Numbered from the stretch's first letter, positions 29,166 through 38,288 are shown. The stretch is DNA of 64,000 nt from Bacillus sp. ISL-34 (GCF_018613325.1 NZ_JAGGQJ010000023.1:186001-250000); one strand, 5' to 3'. Notes: generated from the sequence alone by a model not told the origin. Translations and numbers: made by a program.

Positions 29166-29394
29166 AAAGCGAACCTCCACCAATCGTCTACCTGTATGAC
29201 AGTATATGACGTCATCTTTTATTTGTTTTTTCATTACGAGACTTGTTAGTAACGCAATTTCTTCATAGGTTTTTCAAGCTTATAATTTCAATCATTCATC
29301 AACAAAAAACTATTATATCACTTTTTTATTCATTCATCCATGTCAGGCAGATGCCAATTTATCAAATCATTGGCTTTTCCCTCAATTAAGGTGA

Positions 29395-29416
29395 TAAAAA
29401 AGGGTTTTCACCCTTT
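29395..29416 (-). terminator. Terminator of sftA
   Basis: Minus-strand AAAGGG-TGAAAA-CCC followed by six T residues; a short but plausible hairpin. Confidence 0.65.
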
Positions 29417-29450
29417 CACATTATATACAATTTCCTTTTATTAGGTTCTC

Positions 29451-32300
29451 TTAATTAACCTGTAAAAATTCCAGTTCTTCTTCCGTAATCAATACATCCC
29501 TGGGCCTTGAGCCCCTGGATTCGGAAACGACTCCATGTTGCTCCATCATTTCTATCAGGCGCGCTGCACGGTTATAACCGACACGGAAGCGCCTTTGGAC
29601 ACTAGATGCAGATGCAGCCTGCTGGCTCACGACAAATTCACAGGCCTCGAAAAACAGTTCATCCGCTTCTTCCGTGACCTGGGCCCTGTTCAGCAAGTCT
29701 TCCTGTTCAAACAGGTATTTCGGCTGCTGCTCCAGCTTAACATGGTTGACGACCTGGTCGATTTCTTCATCACTCACAAAAGTCCCTTGCAGGCGCACCG
29801 TTTTTGAAGAGCCGTTTTCAGCGAATAACATATCTCCTCTTCCCAATAATTTTTCTGCACCGCCGCTATCGATGATCGTACGGGAGTCGACTTGTGAAGA
29901 AACCGAAAAAGCGATCCTTGTCGGGATATTTGCCTTGATCAATCCAGTTATGACATCGACAGAAGGTCTTTGAGTGGCTACGATCAAATGGATGCCGCAG
30001 GCACGGGCCTTTTGAGCAATCCGGCAAATCGCTTCCTCTACATCAGCCGGGGACATCATCATTAAATCCGCAAGCTCATCGATGATCACCAGGATATAAG
30101 GCAGCTTGCTTGAATATTGACCGGCTTTTTCCGCTTGGTCATTAAAGCGGGTGATATCACGTACACCGGCATGTACAAACAATTCATAACGCCGTTCCAT
30201 CTCCTCTACAGCCCATTTCAACGCAGCCGTAGCGGCTTTTACATCGGTTATGACTGGACTGACTAAATGCGGAATCCGGTTATATGGGGCGAGCTCGACC
30301 ATTTTCGGATCGATCAACAGTAATTTCAACTCCTGCGGGGTCGCTTTATACAGCAAGCTGACCAGCATGGTGTTGATACAGACACTTTTCCCCGATCCCG
30401 TTTGCCCGGCTATCAATCCATGCGGCATCTTTCTCAAATCCGTAATAATCGGCTGACCGGAAATATCGAGTCCTAAAGCCACAGCAAGCGGTGATTCATG
30501 CTCTTGAAACTCAGTACTTTCCAAAACCTCCCGCAAAAATACCGGTTTGCTTTTTCTATTCGGAATCTCGATGCCAATTGTATGTTTACCCGGAATGGGC
30601 GCTTCCATCCGCATATCCTGAGCAGCAAGGCTTAATTTGATGTCATCCATCAGGTTCGTCACTTTATTCACCTTCACTCCCGGTTCCGGATGCACCTCGA
30701 AACGAGTTACTGCCGGTCCTTGAGTGACATTGACGACCTTTGCACGGACATTGAAATTTTTCAATGTCTCATCAAGTAATAAAGTCTGTTCCTCGAGCCA
30801 CTCATCATCATGCACAGCATAAGTGGGAGGTGTCAGCAATTCGATATTCGGAAACACATAGTATGGATTATCATCCGCTTCCACGGAGCCAAAAACTGCC
30901 GGGGTATCGCCCTCGCTGCTTTCTGCTGCCGCCTCTGAAGAAACTGCTTCTTGATACTCATTTCCAGATATGGGGGATTCCTGTTCAAAAGGCGGCTTAG
31001 TGACCGGGTTGGAACCGATATTGGATTCAACTGTATTTTCAGGCACAGCGGCGGTTTCGGAACCAACCTTAGTGTCCGAAAAGGTTGGTGTAATGGCCGG
31101 AGTCTCCTCTTTCGGCACAGCTCTGCCTTCCTCCGGTTCCCATTCAGGAATGGTGGATGGTTTCTCTTTTCCTGTCTCCGTTTGGGCGGCATCAGTCATT
31201 GGCCGCTTATCAGGTGAAACTACAGCCCTTTCCGAATTAGGGCTTTTTTTTTCCGTCATCATTTTATTCATGAAGCCATTTTTTTCGCGATCTTGCTTAA
31301 GCATCATCACATTAAACGGGATATGTTTTTTCGGACGTTTGTGCTGCACTTCCGGTATTGCCTCAGAAGGATCACTTTCAGGCAGTGTCCCTTGACTAAC
31401 GGATGGTTGAGTTGATTGTACAACCTCCCCAGGAACCGATATAGCTTCAGGCGTTGTGTCGTCCGCCTGTTCCATGATCGATACAGCGACTTCGCGTCCA
31501 AAATCGACTTCGTCTTGTTCAATAGCCTCTTTTTCTACCGGAGGCTCAATTATGTTAGGCTCGCTTACTGCTTGTTCTGGCAGTGACTCAATGGAATTCC
31601 TACGAAAGAAAGCGGGTATCTCTGAATCTTCCCGTTTTTCTTCCTCTTGTTCCGGTATAAGAACGGATGGTTCTGTCGTCAATTCCTCATGTGACACTTC
31701 TTTTGAGATTTCAGGAATCGATACTGGAATCTCGATATCGGGTTCTTCTTTTATAAGGACGGGCTTTTTGCTTTCCAATTCATATTCGACAATTTCTTCA
31801 GAAGCGACTATTTTTTTTTCCGGACGACGGAACCCATAAATGGGTGAAGGGATTTCCGTCGGACGGAATGGAGTATTTGAAGGGACTATTTTTGAGACTT
31901 CCTCCCTTTCGAAGCTTCTCCGTTTTGGTTCAGGATCCCTTACAGGCCTTCTCGTCGTTTCTTTGGTCACATTCTTCCCCTGTTTTGGTTCGAGTTCTTC
32001 CCTGTTTCTTTCCCTAGGTTTTCTTTTCTGTTCACGGTCTGGAATGAGCGGAAACTTGAACTGTCCTTTTGGATATTGAAACAGGATTTTCGTATCCGGG
32101 TCTGGCGTCAGCAACATTTTTTCCACTTTTTGATGGTAAACCTTTATTTCTTCTTCCTTTGACTTCGAAAGCTTCGAAAAATCCATTTTCCTTAATGTCT
32201 CTTCATCAAGCGGTTCATCTATAATAATTTCTTCAATTTCAATAATTTCCTCTGCTTGGAACCATTTTTTCATCTTATTTAGCCATTTCAAAACTATCAC
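29451..32300 (-). CDS. sftA: DNA translocase SftA (FtsK/SpoIIIE family)
   Basis: A septum-associated ATPase that moves DNA out of the closing septum. About 950 residues. The N-terminal 480 are hydrophilic, rich in Pro/Glu/Ser and low in complexity, with no membrane segments, which separates SftA from SpoIIIE. Then come the motor with Walker A GQTGSGKSVCIN and Walker B LLLIDPKMVE, and a C-terminal gamma winged helix (SSVQRRFRVGYNRAARLIE) that reads orientation sequences. Start uncertain: GTG at 32300, or the in-frame TTG at 32291, which has a better-spaced AAAGAG. Confidence 0.94.
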   Translation of the reverse strand: MIVLKWLNKMKKWFQAEEIIEIEEIIIDEPLDEETLRKMDFSKLSKSKEEEIKVYHQKVEKMLLTPDPDTKILFQYPKGQFKFPLIPDREQKRKPRERNREELEPKQGKNVTKETTRRPVRDPEPKRRSFEREEVSKIVPSNTPFRPTEIPSPIYGFRRPEKKIVASEEIVEYELESKKPVLIKEEPDIEIPVSIPEISKEVSHEELTTEPSVLIPEQEEEKREDSEIPAFFRRNSIESLPEQAVSEPNIIEPPVEKEAIEQDEVDFGREVAVSIMEQADDTTPEAISVPGEVVQSTQPSVSQGTLPESDPSEAIPEVQHKRPKKHIPFNVMMLKQDREKNGFMNKMMTEKKSPNSERAVVSPDKRPMTDAAQTETGKEKPSTIPEWEPEEGRAVPKEETPAITPTFSDTKVGSETAAVPENTVESNIGSNPVTKPPFEQESPISGNEYQEAVSSEAAAESSEGDTPAVFGSVEADDNPYYVFPNIELLTPPTYAVHDDEWLEEQTLLLDETLKNFNVRAKVVNVTQGPAVTRFEVHPEPGVKVNKVTNLMDDIKLSLAAQDMRMEAPIPGKHTIGIEIPNRKSKPVFLREVLESTEFQEHESPLAVALGLDISGQPIITDLRKMPHGLIAGQTGSGKSVCINTMLVSLLYKATPQELKLLLIDPKMVELAPYNRIPHLVSPVITDVKAATAALKWAVEEMERRYELFVHAGVRDITRFNDQAEKAGQYSSKLPYILVIIDELADLMMMSPADVEEAICRIAQKARACGIHLIVATQRPSVDVITGLIKANIPTRIAFSVSSQVDSRTIIDSGGAEKLLGRGDMLFAENGSSKTVRLQGTFVSDEEIDQVVNHVKLEQQPKYLFEQEDLLNRAQVTEEADELFFEACEFVVSQQAASASSVQRRFRVGYNRAARLIEMMEQHGVVSESRGSRPRDVLITEEELEFLQVN

Positions 32301-32630
32301 TCTTTCTACATCTGTAGTTATGTAACTAATTCTACCAGTTATTTTAAAAATATCGAGAAAATTTAAGCTAAATTGGGATTAGTATCTATTTTTTTATCGC
32401 ACTCTTACTAACTTAACGTATTTCGCAGAACTCCTACCCTATTAAACCCATTCTGGAATGAGCTTAAACCTACCCATCCGAAATAACATTAGCCCCTAGT
32501 CTACTATTTAAATAAAACACCGCTGTTAAATCGCGTTTACAAAGAGATTAAGTTTTCATGCAGCCCAGGAAGCAGACTGGTCAATTCATTGAAGCATCCT
32601 TCACGAAACCTCCGGTGGCATCCAAATACC
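32301..32630. other. Intergenic region upstream of sftA
   Basis: About 330 bases, AT-rich, with no coding frame I would support. It must hold the sftA promoter (minus strand). A plus-strand ATG frame from 32558 runs into the hairpin at 32631 and the antisense of the amidohydrolase and looks accidental. Confidence 0.45.
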
Positions 32631-32698
32631 TGCAGAAACCCATAAAACACCGTTCGTTAATACCGAACGGTGTTTTGTGGGTTTCTGCATTTTTTTTG
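32631..32698 (+). terminator. Long hairpin with plus-strand T-tract, no plus-strand gene upstream
   Basis: A 26-base arm (TGCAGAAACCCA..CACCGTTCG) pairs with its partner with only one G-T wobble, around a 7-base loop, and is followed on the plus strand by nine T residues. This is a textbook terminator for plus-strand transcription. The nearest genes are both on the minus strand. In the minus direction an A-tract precedes the hairpin and no T-tract follows. Confidence 0.7.
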
Positions 32699-32717
32699 CA
32701 AACAAATACCAATGGGA

Positions 32718-33917
32718 CTATTCCCATTCATAAAAACTGCATACAACCTGGGCCACTGATTTGGATGCGATCAAAAGGGCATCTTCATCAATGTCGAATT
32801 TAGGATGGTGATTGAAATATGCCTTCTCCACCCCTTTCGGTTTACAGCCAATGTAAAAGAAGCAGCCAGGAATCTTTTCTGCATAATACGAAAAATCTTC
32901 TGAACCTGAGAAAACCGGAAATTCCAAGACCTTCTTAATATCTTTGTCATTGATGCTTTCCAGGCTATTTTTTACGAATCCAGTCAGTTCAGGGTCATTA
33001 TATAACGGAGGATAATCAGGCACATATGTTAGTTCACACTGAACATCAAATTCCGTTTCTATCCCTTTGACGATCCGGTGGATTTCCTTATCGATCAGCT
33101 GTTGGGTCTCTGCTGTCATATAACGGACATCCCCTTCAATTTCTATACGATCTTTTATGACATTAAAGCTTCCTTTTCCATCGAAGGAGCCGATTGTGAC
33201 CACGCCCATATCAAAAGGGTTCAAGCGACGGCTGATTACGGTTTGTACGGCTGTCACGAAATGGGCGCCTGCCACAATGGCATCATTAGCCATATGCGGG
33301 GACGAACCATGGCCGCCCACACCCTTTATCGCCAACTTGAAATAGGTCCGTCCTGCCATCGAATAGCCGCCGTGATACCCGACAACCCCTGCTGGATGCG
33401 ACGGAAATAAGTGGATTCCAAAAACGGCATCCAGTTCATCCAATAACCCTGATTCCATAATGCTTTTTGCTCCTCCTGGGGGTGTTTCTTCTGCATGTTG
33501 ATGGATTATTTTGATCGTACCAGATAGGGAATCTTTAAGCTCATTGATGCAGTCTGCCAGAACCAATAAATAAGCGGTATGCCCATCGTGTCCGCAGGCA
33601 TGCATGACACCTTCATTTTTTGACCGGAACGGGACATCCGCTTCTTCTGTAATCGGCAATGCATCGAAATCCGCACGGAGACCTATAGTTTTTCCAGGTT
33701 TTCCGCATTCGATCGTTACGATGATCCCTAATCCATTTCCTACATTCGTTTGAATCGACACATTCTTCCCCTTATAATAATCAATGATATATTGTGCCGT
33801 TTTCTCTTCTTTGAAGGATAGTTCCGGATTCTCGTGTAAATGACGGCGGATTTGAACCATTTCCCCTTTACGGGCTTCCAGCATGTTCATTAATTTGCTT
33901 TTCACGTTCACGATCAT
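32718..33917 (-). CDS. M20D-family amidohydrolase (hippurate hydrolase-like)
   Basis: A 399-residue dinuclear-metal amidohydrolase of subfamily M20D, which includes hippurate hydrolase, N-acyl amino acid deacylases and IAA-amino acid hydrolases. Seen: LRADFDALPI, the metal motif HACGHDGH (106-113), HAEETPPGGAKSIMESG with catalytic E143/E144, and the late FSGSEDFSYYAE metal site. It starts eight bases after the MFS gene stop; that gap carries GGGGGAG, so GTG 33911 (seven bases downstream of it) may be the true start instead of ATG 33917. Second gene of the operon led by the glycine riboswitch. The substrate is unproven; N-acylglycines are an attractive guess. Confidence 0.85.
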   Translation of the reverse strand: MIVNVKSKLMNMLEARKGEMVQIRRHLHENPELSFKEEKTAQYIIDYYKGKNVSIQTNVGNGLGIIVTIECGKPGKTIGLRADFDALPITEEADVPFRSKNEGVMHACGHDGHTAYLLVLADCINELKDSLSGTIKIIHQHAEETPPGGAKSIMESGLLDELDAVFGIHLFPSHPAGVVGYHGGYSMAGRTYFKLAIKGVGGHGSSPHMANDAIVAGAHFVTAVQTVISRRLNPFDMGVVTIGSFDGKGSFNVIKDRIEIEGDVRYMTAETQQLIDKEIHRIVKGIETEFDVQCELTYVPDYPPLYNDPELTGFVKNSLESINDKDIKKVLEFPVFSGSEDFSYYAEKIPGCFFYIGCKPKGVEKAYFNHHPKFDIDEDALLIASKSVAQVVCSFYEWE

Positions 33918-33925
33918 TCTCCCCC

Positions 33926-35314
33926 TTATTTCAATATAAATTGTTTTTCAGGAATGCCTTTCGTAATGGCAGGCTTGGATTCATTCATTTTTTTCTTTGG
34001 AATGATGAACAATATGGAAAGCATTGCAAGTACAGCAAAAATGACATTTGTCGTTAATCCCGCAGCGGCAGCCACTTCCAAATTTTCAATCGTACCGTAC
34101 ACTGTGGCAGAGATGGCCACTCCAAACGATCCACCGAGTGAGCTTGCCATTTTATATATTCCTGATGCCTCACCAATCTTCTCAACAGGCGCATTGGAAA
34201 CCGCCGTGTCAATGGATGGGGTGGCGTACATTCCTAGTCCGATTCCCAACAAAGTGAACCCGACAAACACAACGACAGTGTAAATCGTTCCGGGTATAAA
34301 TGTTAAGGCCATCATCCCAACGCCAATCGCCGCTAATGTACAACCGATGATCATTGGTTTTCTTGCCCCGACCCGCTGTAATATTTTCTCACCAACACGA
34401 ATCATCGCTAATACACAAACCAAGTACCCCAGTGATAACAATCCGGATTGAAAGGCGTTGAACCCCCTTCCAACCTGTACATATGTATTGGCAACAACCA
34501 ACGTTCCCGCTACAGCATTCAGCAAAAAGTTAGAAAGGGTGGCCCCTGTATAGTATTTATTCTTAAATAAAGCCAGCTCAATGAACCCATTGGACTTGTT
34601 GCTTACGATTTTGAAGAATACTATAAATCCGATGATCATAATGGCGATTAAACTTAACGTAATTGGACTTGTCCAGCCAAAATCATCCCCACGTGTAATG
34701 ACCAGGTTCAATGCAAGCATAACGAAGACAAATATGGATAAACCAGCAATATCGAATTTAGACGAGCTCGTTTTTTCCGCTCTGCTTTCTGGTGTATCCT
34801 TAAGCAGGAACATCGCTAGTAAAGCAAAAAGAATGGAGAATATGAAAATCCATCTCCAATCCATATATGTTGCAATCGCTCCCCCTGCAAAAGAACAGAT
34901 ACCTGAACCTCCCCAAGAACCAAAAGACCAATAGCTTAAGGCACGCTGCCTATTTTCCCCTTCATAATACGATTTGATCAAGGCGATGGTTGACGGCATG
35001 ATACAGGCGGCGGATAAACCTTGGATGACTCGCCCGATGATCAGCATTCCGGCACCTTGCGCTAAGATAAGGCAAAGAGAGCCTATAATACTCAATGTTA
35101 AACCGATATATGTCATTCTCTTTCTTCCAACCTTATCAGCCAATCCTCCGGCTGCAACGACAAAAATCCCTGAGAATAAAGCAGTTAAACTGATGGCGAC
35201 ATTTAAAACGCCTAATGAAATACCGAGATCTGACTGAACTGCCGGAACTACATTTACCATCGTCTGGGCAAAAAGCCAAAATGTGAGAACACCAAACACA
35301 ATTCCCGTTATCAT
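33926..35314 (-). CDS. MFS transporter, DHA2-like, under a glycine riboswitch
   Basis: A major facilitator protein of 462 residues from the ATG used here, with about 14 hydrophobic segments. The loop motif GGLADKVGRKRMTYIG follows the second segment, and GRVIQGLSAACIMPSTIALI matches the drug:H+ antiporter DHA2 pattern. Substrate unknown; uptake or export of an amino acid or conjugate is inferred from context. ATG 35314 has only a weak AAGGT site. The frame stays open upstream to an ATA at 35344 behind GGGGGGAG, which may be the genuine, non-canonical start (ten more residues, IETNYQGTNK). It forms an operon with the M20D gene. Confidence 0.85.
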   Translation of the reverse strand: MITGIVFGVLTFWLFAQTMVNVVPAVQSDLGISLGVLNVAISLTALFSGIFVVAAGGLADKVGRKRMTYIGLTLSIIGSLCLILAQGAGMLIIGRVIQGLSAACIMPSTIALIKSYYEGENRQRALSYWSFGSWGGSGICSFAGGAIATYMDWRWIFIFSILFALLAMFLLKDTPESRAEKTSSSKFDIAGLSIFVFVMLALNLVITRGDDFGWTSPITLSLIAIMIIGFIVFFKIVSNKSNGFIELALFKNKYYTGATLSNFLLNAVAGTLVVANTYVQVGRGFNAFQSGLLSLGYLVCVLAMIRVGEKILQRVGARKPMIIGCTLAAIGVGMMALTFIPGTIYTVVVFVGFTLLGIGLGMYATPSIDTAVSNAPVEKIGEASGIYKMASSLGGSFGVAISATVYGTIENLEVAAAAGLTTNVIFAVLAMLSILFIIPKKKMNESKPAITKGIPEKQFILK

Positions 35315-35378
35315 CTTATTGGTACCTTGATAGTTCGTTTCTATCTTACTCCCCCCTTATTATCAATCCTCACATTAC

Positions 35379-35396
35379 CTACCTACTGCTACTCAT
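35379..35396 (-). CDS. Five-codon leader peptide ahead of the MFS gene
   Basis: AAGGAGG sits eight bases before an ATG that reads MSSSR and then TAG. This is the best ribosome binding site in the region, yet it opens only a five-codon frame, out of phase with the transporter 35-65 bases downstream. It may be a translated leader that feeds ribosomes to the weak MFS start. It could also be the remains of an older start. Confidence 0.35.
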   Translation of the reverse strand: MSSSR

Positions 35397-35499
35397 TGTC
35401 TAAACCTCCTTAAATAGTAAGTTTCCTGTTTACTTCACGCCTCCCGTGTGCAAAGTCAATTAAATAAATAACAATTGACCCATTCTTTTTTTTCACGCT

Positions 35500-35555
35500 A
35501 AAAAAGGACAGAGAAGGGTTGCGTAAACTTACTGCTCCCCTTCTCTGTCCTTTTT
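35500..35555 (-). terminator. Terminator of the glycine riboswitch (expression platform)
   Basis: Minus-strand AAAAAGGACAGAGAAGGG pairs perfectly with CCCTTCTCTGTCCTTTTT around a 19-base loop and ends in a T-run. Its 5' arm contains CAGAG, which can instead pair with CTCTG (35629-35633) in the second aptamer. Glycine binding should therefore prevent termination. Confidence 0.88.
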
Positions 35556-35735
35556 ACCTGAGAGTTTAACTCCATTTTTGGTCATGGAGGTTTCCCCTTT
35601 GGTGGCACACTGCTTCATGCGCGCTCTCCAGAGTTGCGTCCAGCTGTGGTTCCATTTACCTGAGAGATTTGCTCCAAGGGTGATTTTTTGGAACTTGCTC
35701 CTTCGGTGGCTCAATGATTTGCACTCTCCCACAAC
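35535..35735 (-). promoter_or_regulatory. Tandem glycine riboswitch (gcvT type)
   Basis: Two consecutive aptamers are readable on the minus strand. The first (about 35735-35648) runs from GGGAGAGTGCA through GCCACCGAAGGAGCAA to ATCTCTCAGGTAA. The second (about 35640-35535) runs from CTCTGGAGAGCGC through GTGCCACCAAAGGGGAAACC to ACTCTCAGGTA and AAAGGACAGAG. These are the conserved glycine-aptamer cores. A terminator follows at once. The downstream genes are an MFS transporter and an M20D hydrolase, not gcvT or an alanine/glycine symporter. Confidence 0.95.
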
Positions 35736-35797
35736 GTTCATCCGCTTATATAGTTTATATTCAAATATTTTTTATATTTTCTAAATATTCCAACTAT

Positions 35798-35826
35798 ATT
35801 ATCTCCCATTAAAAAATAAATATCAA
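35798..35826 (-). promoter_or_regulatory. Promoter of the glycine-riboswitch operon
   Basis: Minus-strand TTGATA, a 17-base spacer and GATAAT, about 60 bases upstream of the first aptamer. Confidence 0.65.
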
Positions 35827-35878
35827 CTCATTTCCCTGAGATTTCCTTGTTGAAATCAAGGCGACTCTATTAAACTTT

Positions 35879-35912
35879 AAAAGGACCGCTGCCAGATGCT
35901 GACACGGTCCTT
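35879..35912 (-). terminator. Terminator of ytpP-ytpQ
   Basis: Minus-strand AAGGACCG pairs with CGGTCCTT and ends in TTTTAAAG, just after the ytpQ stop codon. Confidence 0.8.
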
Positions 35913-35927
35913 ATGTGTTTCAATATA

Positions 35928-36734
35928 TTATTGTTCACGCTTTTTGTTTTTACCCATAATGAAGATGGGCTCCAACTCATTTTCTTCGTAAAGGAATGAT
36001 AGAGCCGTTATTGGAACATGACCGCTGGCAAAGAAGCTCATGGCCATTTGCGCAAGAATATCATAGCCCGTATCATTCTTCACATCGGCAATGATGATGA
36101 CATCCTGATGGGGAATGGCCACAGCCATTGTTCCCTCAATCTTGTCCCTCATTTCCCGAAGCCATGATTCATTTAGAATCCTGCTGGCATCATATCCATC
36201 ATTCGTGTTCAAAAAATAAAATGCATTACCGGCAACGATATCCGACTTCATTTCAGTGGAGAGGGAACGGGCATTGAAAAGGGCAATTTCACGAATCCTG
36301 TCACCCTGCCAATTTTCCCGTTGAATCATCTTTTCATCTATAAGACGGTAGGTTTTCCCTAAATCCAGGGCATAAAAAATCCGGGTTTCAGCCGTATGCT
36401 CATCGAATAAAAATGGATTTCCTTCTTCCGATTCCATTGGAAAGGAGGTCGAGCGGATGACTGGGAAAATAAATTTCTCCTTGCCTTCCATGCTGTGTTC
36501 TTCCCCCATCACATTCAGGGCCTCTTCCACGTAATAGGTAATTTCATCGATGGCCTTTTCCTGTACGTTTTCATAGTTAGCAAGTACAGGAGGCAACTCG
36601 ATGGTGATCCCCTTTCCGGTCTTCACATTCTCCACCCGTAACGTATCTTGCTTGCTATCGAATTTGAATGTGCGATTCTCATCTTTTAAACGTTCCTTCA
36701 AGATATTTTTCAGCTTCGTGCTGTCCATTTTCAT
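35928..36734 (-). CDS. ytpQ: YtpQ, DUF1444 protein
   Basis: A 268-residue cytoplasmic protein of the DUF1444 family; molecular function unknown. Hydrophilic overall, with a C-terminal alpha/beta part ([20 protein letters not shown]) and no membrane segment or signal peptide. The ATG follows GAGGAGGG. Its neighbour is the thioredoxin-like ytpP 50 bases upstream, so the two form an operon as in B. subtilis. The call rests on length, synteny and the general DUF1444 look. Confidence 0.85.
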   Translation of the reverse strand: MKMDSTKLKNILKERLKDENRTFKFDSKQDTLRVENVKTGKGITIELPPVLANYENVQEKAIDEITYYVEEALNVMGEEHSMEGKEKFIFPVIRSTSFPMESEEGNPFLFDEHTAETRIFYALDLGKTYRLIDEKMIQRENWQGDRIREIALFNARSLSTEMKSDIVAGNAFYFLNTNDGYDASRILNESWLREMRDKIEGTMAVAIPHQDVIIIADVKNDTGYDILAQMAMSFFASGHVPITALSFLYEENELEPIFIMGKNKKREQ

Positions 36735-36784
36735 GACTGACCCTCCTCTTCATTGAAAAATCCCCAGCGAGAAGGGGAAATTGA

Positions 36785-37096
36785 TTATAGTGATTGAATG
36801 AATTCCTCAATTTGTTCTTGCGTTTTGCGATCCTTGCTCACGAATCTGCCTAGCTCTTTGCCATTATCATACGCGATGAAACTTGGTATACCGAATACAT
36901 CATTAGCCGCGCACACATCGATGAATTCATCACGGTCCACATGAATGAATGTAAAGTCAGGAAATTTCGTTTCAATCTCCGGCATTATCGGTTCGATTAC
37001 ACGGCAATCTCCACACCATGTTGCTGAAAAAAGAAAGATATGTTTGCCTTCATTTTTCAATGCATCATATTGCTCAACGGTTTGTAAATTTTCCAT
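36785..37096 (-). CDS. ytpP: Thioredoxin-like protein YtpP
   Basis: A 103-residue thioredoxin-fold protein. The active site is SATWCGDCRVIEPI, with C28 and C31, that is CGDC in place of the CGPC of classical thioredoxin. The cis-proline loop FGIPSFIAY is present. Cytoplasmic thiol-disulfide exchange is expected; specific partners are unknown. The ATG follows GGAGGAATATT. First gene of ytpP-ytpQ. Confidence 0.92.
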   Translation of the reverse strand: MENLQTVEQYDALKNEGKHIFLFSATWCGDCRVIEPIMPEIETKFPDFTFIHVDRDEFIDVCAANDVFGIPSFIAYDNGKELGRFVSKDRKTQEQIEEFIQSL

Positions 37097-37205
37097 TTGA
37101 ATATTCCTCCTGCTCTAAATGACACCTTAGTTTTTATAATCCCATCATACCAGACTCTTCACGAATCAACCATTAATACGGATCGATTGAAAGGCAGGGG
37201 GCATC

Positions 37206-37712
37206 TTATTTCTGGGGCACGGATGAAACGATTTCCATCATTTGTTTCGCATCGGTTTTTAATTGGTCTTTATCCGTTTCGGTTGTCAGCTTGACCCCGC
37301 CGATCCCCACTGCAAGCTCATACTTTTCTTTCGGTATCTCTTTGATCGAGATAAAGCCGAATTTATCATCAGTTTGAAAAGAATGCAGCAATACAAATTG
37401 ATCCTCTTGTTCCTTTATCGCCAAATATAAAACGGAGCTGTCTTCTTTTTCATTTGGATTGACAAATAATATATAAATCTTTTCATCTTTTTGTAAAATC
37501 AAATTATTATCATGTTCTTCCACTACTTTATAATCCTTTGGCAGATAGACCTGAATTAGCCCTGCCTCTTGATTGGGCTGTTTTTCATCGTCACGAAATG
37601 CCACTTCAGCAGCCTTCATTGCCTTTTCGGTTTGTCTCTCGATACCTGAGCAGCCCACGATCAAACTGCTTATCAACAGGAAAACAAGAAAATTCTTATT
37701 CGATAAAGCCAT
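37206..37712 (-). CDS. Putative lipoprotein of unknown function
   Basis: A 168-residue secreted lipoprotein. The N-terminus has a short basic start, a hydrophobic stretch FLVFLLISSLI and the lipobox LIVGC with the lipidated cysteine at about residue 20. The mature part is hydrophilic and has no motif I recognise. The start at 37712 (MALSNKNF) is seven bases after GGAGGA; the upstream ATG at 37718 is too close to that site. Divergent from ytoQ. It likely sits on the outer face of the membrane; no function can be assigned. Confidence 0.8.
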   Translation of the reverse strand: MALSNKNFLVFLLISSLIVGCSGIERQTEKAMKAAEVAFRDDEKQPNQEAGLIQVYLPKDYKVVEEHDNNLILQKDEKIYILFVNPNEKEDSSVLYLAIKEQEDQFVLLHSFQTDDKFGFISIKEIPKEKYELAVGIGGVKLTTETDKDQLKTDAKQMMEIVSSVPQK

Positions 37713-37838
37713 CGTCATTCCTCCAGCCGTCTCTTTAACTACCTTAAGGATAATATTATCCTTATTTATGGAATTCATCCATTTACTAAAAAACATGATA
37801 CAATGAAAGCAATTTCAATAACGAGGAGGAAAACAACA

Positions 37839-38288
37839 ATGAAGTTAACCGTGTATCTTGCTGGGGAAATCCATTCAAATTGGAGAAGCGAGTTGAGAGA
37901 TAAGGCCGCTGCACTGAAGCTACCTTTAGAATTCGTCGGCCCGATGGAAAATCATGAACGCTCCGATAATATCGGTGAAGATATCCTCGGGGAACAGCCG
38001 AATCCCATCCTGAAGGATGCTGCCGCCTCCCAAATCAATAATTTGCGGACAGGTCTTTTGATGAAAAAAGCTGATCTTGTCGTCGCTCTGTTTGGCGAGA
38101 AATATAAACAGTGGAATACTGCCATGGATGCAAGCACCGCCGTTTCCCTGGGAAAACCGCTTATTTTGATTCGCCCGGAATCCCATCACCATGCTTTAAA
38201 GGAATTATCCGAAAAGGCGAGTGTCACGGTAGAATCCGTGAACCAAGCCATGAAGGTGCTTTCTTATATTTTTGAAGAAGGGCTGTAA
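37839..38288 (+). CDS. ytoQ: YtoQ-family protein
   Basis: A 149-residue protein of the YtoQ family, related to the nucleoside 2-deoxyribosyltransferase fold. The N-terminal MKLTVYLAGEIHSNWR, central MKKADLVVALFGEKYKQWN and late SLGKPLILIRPE stretches fit that fold, in which an AxE/D pair lines a nucleotide pocket. Substrate unknown. The start at 37839 follows CGAGGAGGAAA. It is divergent from the lipoprotein gene and convergent with the AraC-type regulator. Confidence 0.88.
   Translation: MKLTVYLAGEIHSNWRSELRDKAAALKLPLEFVGPMENHERSDNIGEDILGEQPNPILKDAAASQINNLRTGLLMKKADLVVALFGEKYKQWNTAMDASTAVSLGKPLILIRPESHHHALKELSEKASVTVESVNQAMKVLSYIFEEGL

Noticed and set aside
31256-31400. Plus-strand frames across the N-terminal half of sftA
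   Set aside because: The biased composition of the Pro/Glu-rich SftA region keeps other frames open; they are shadows of the real gene.
32558-32803. 81-codon plus-strand frame beginning MQPRKQTGQF
   Set aside because: It runs through the long hairpin at 32631 and into the antisense of the M20D gene; no ribosome binding site.
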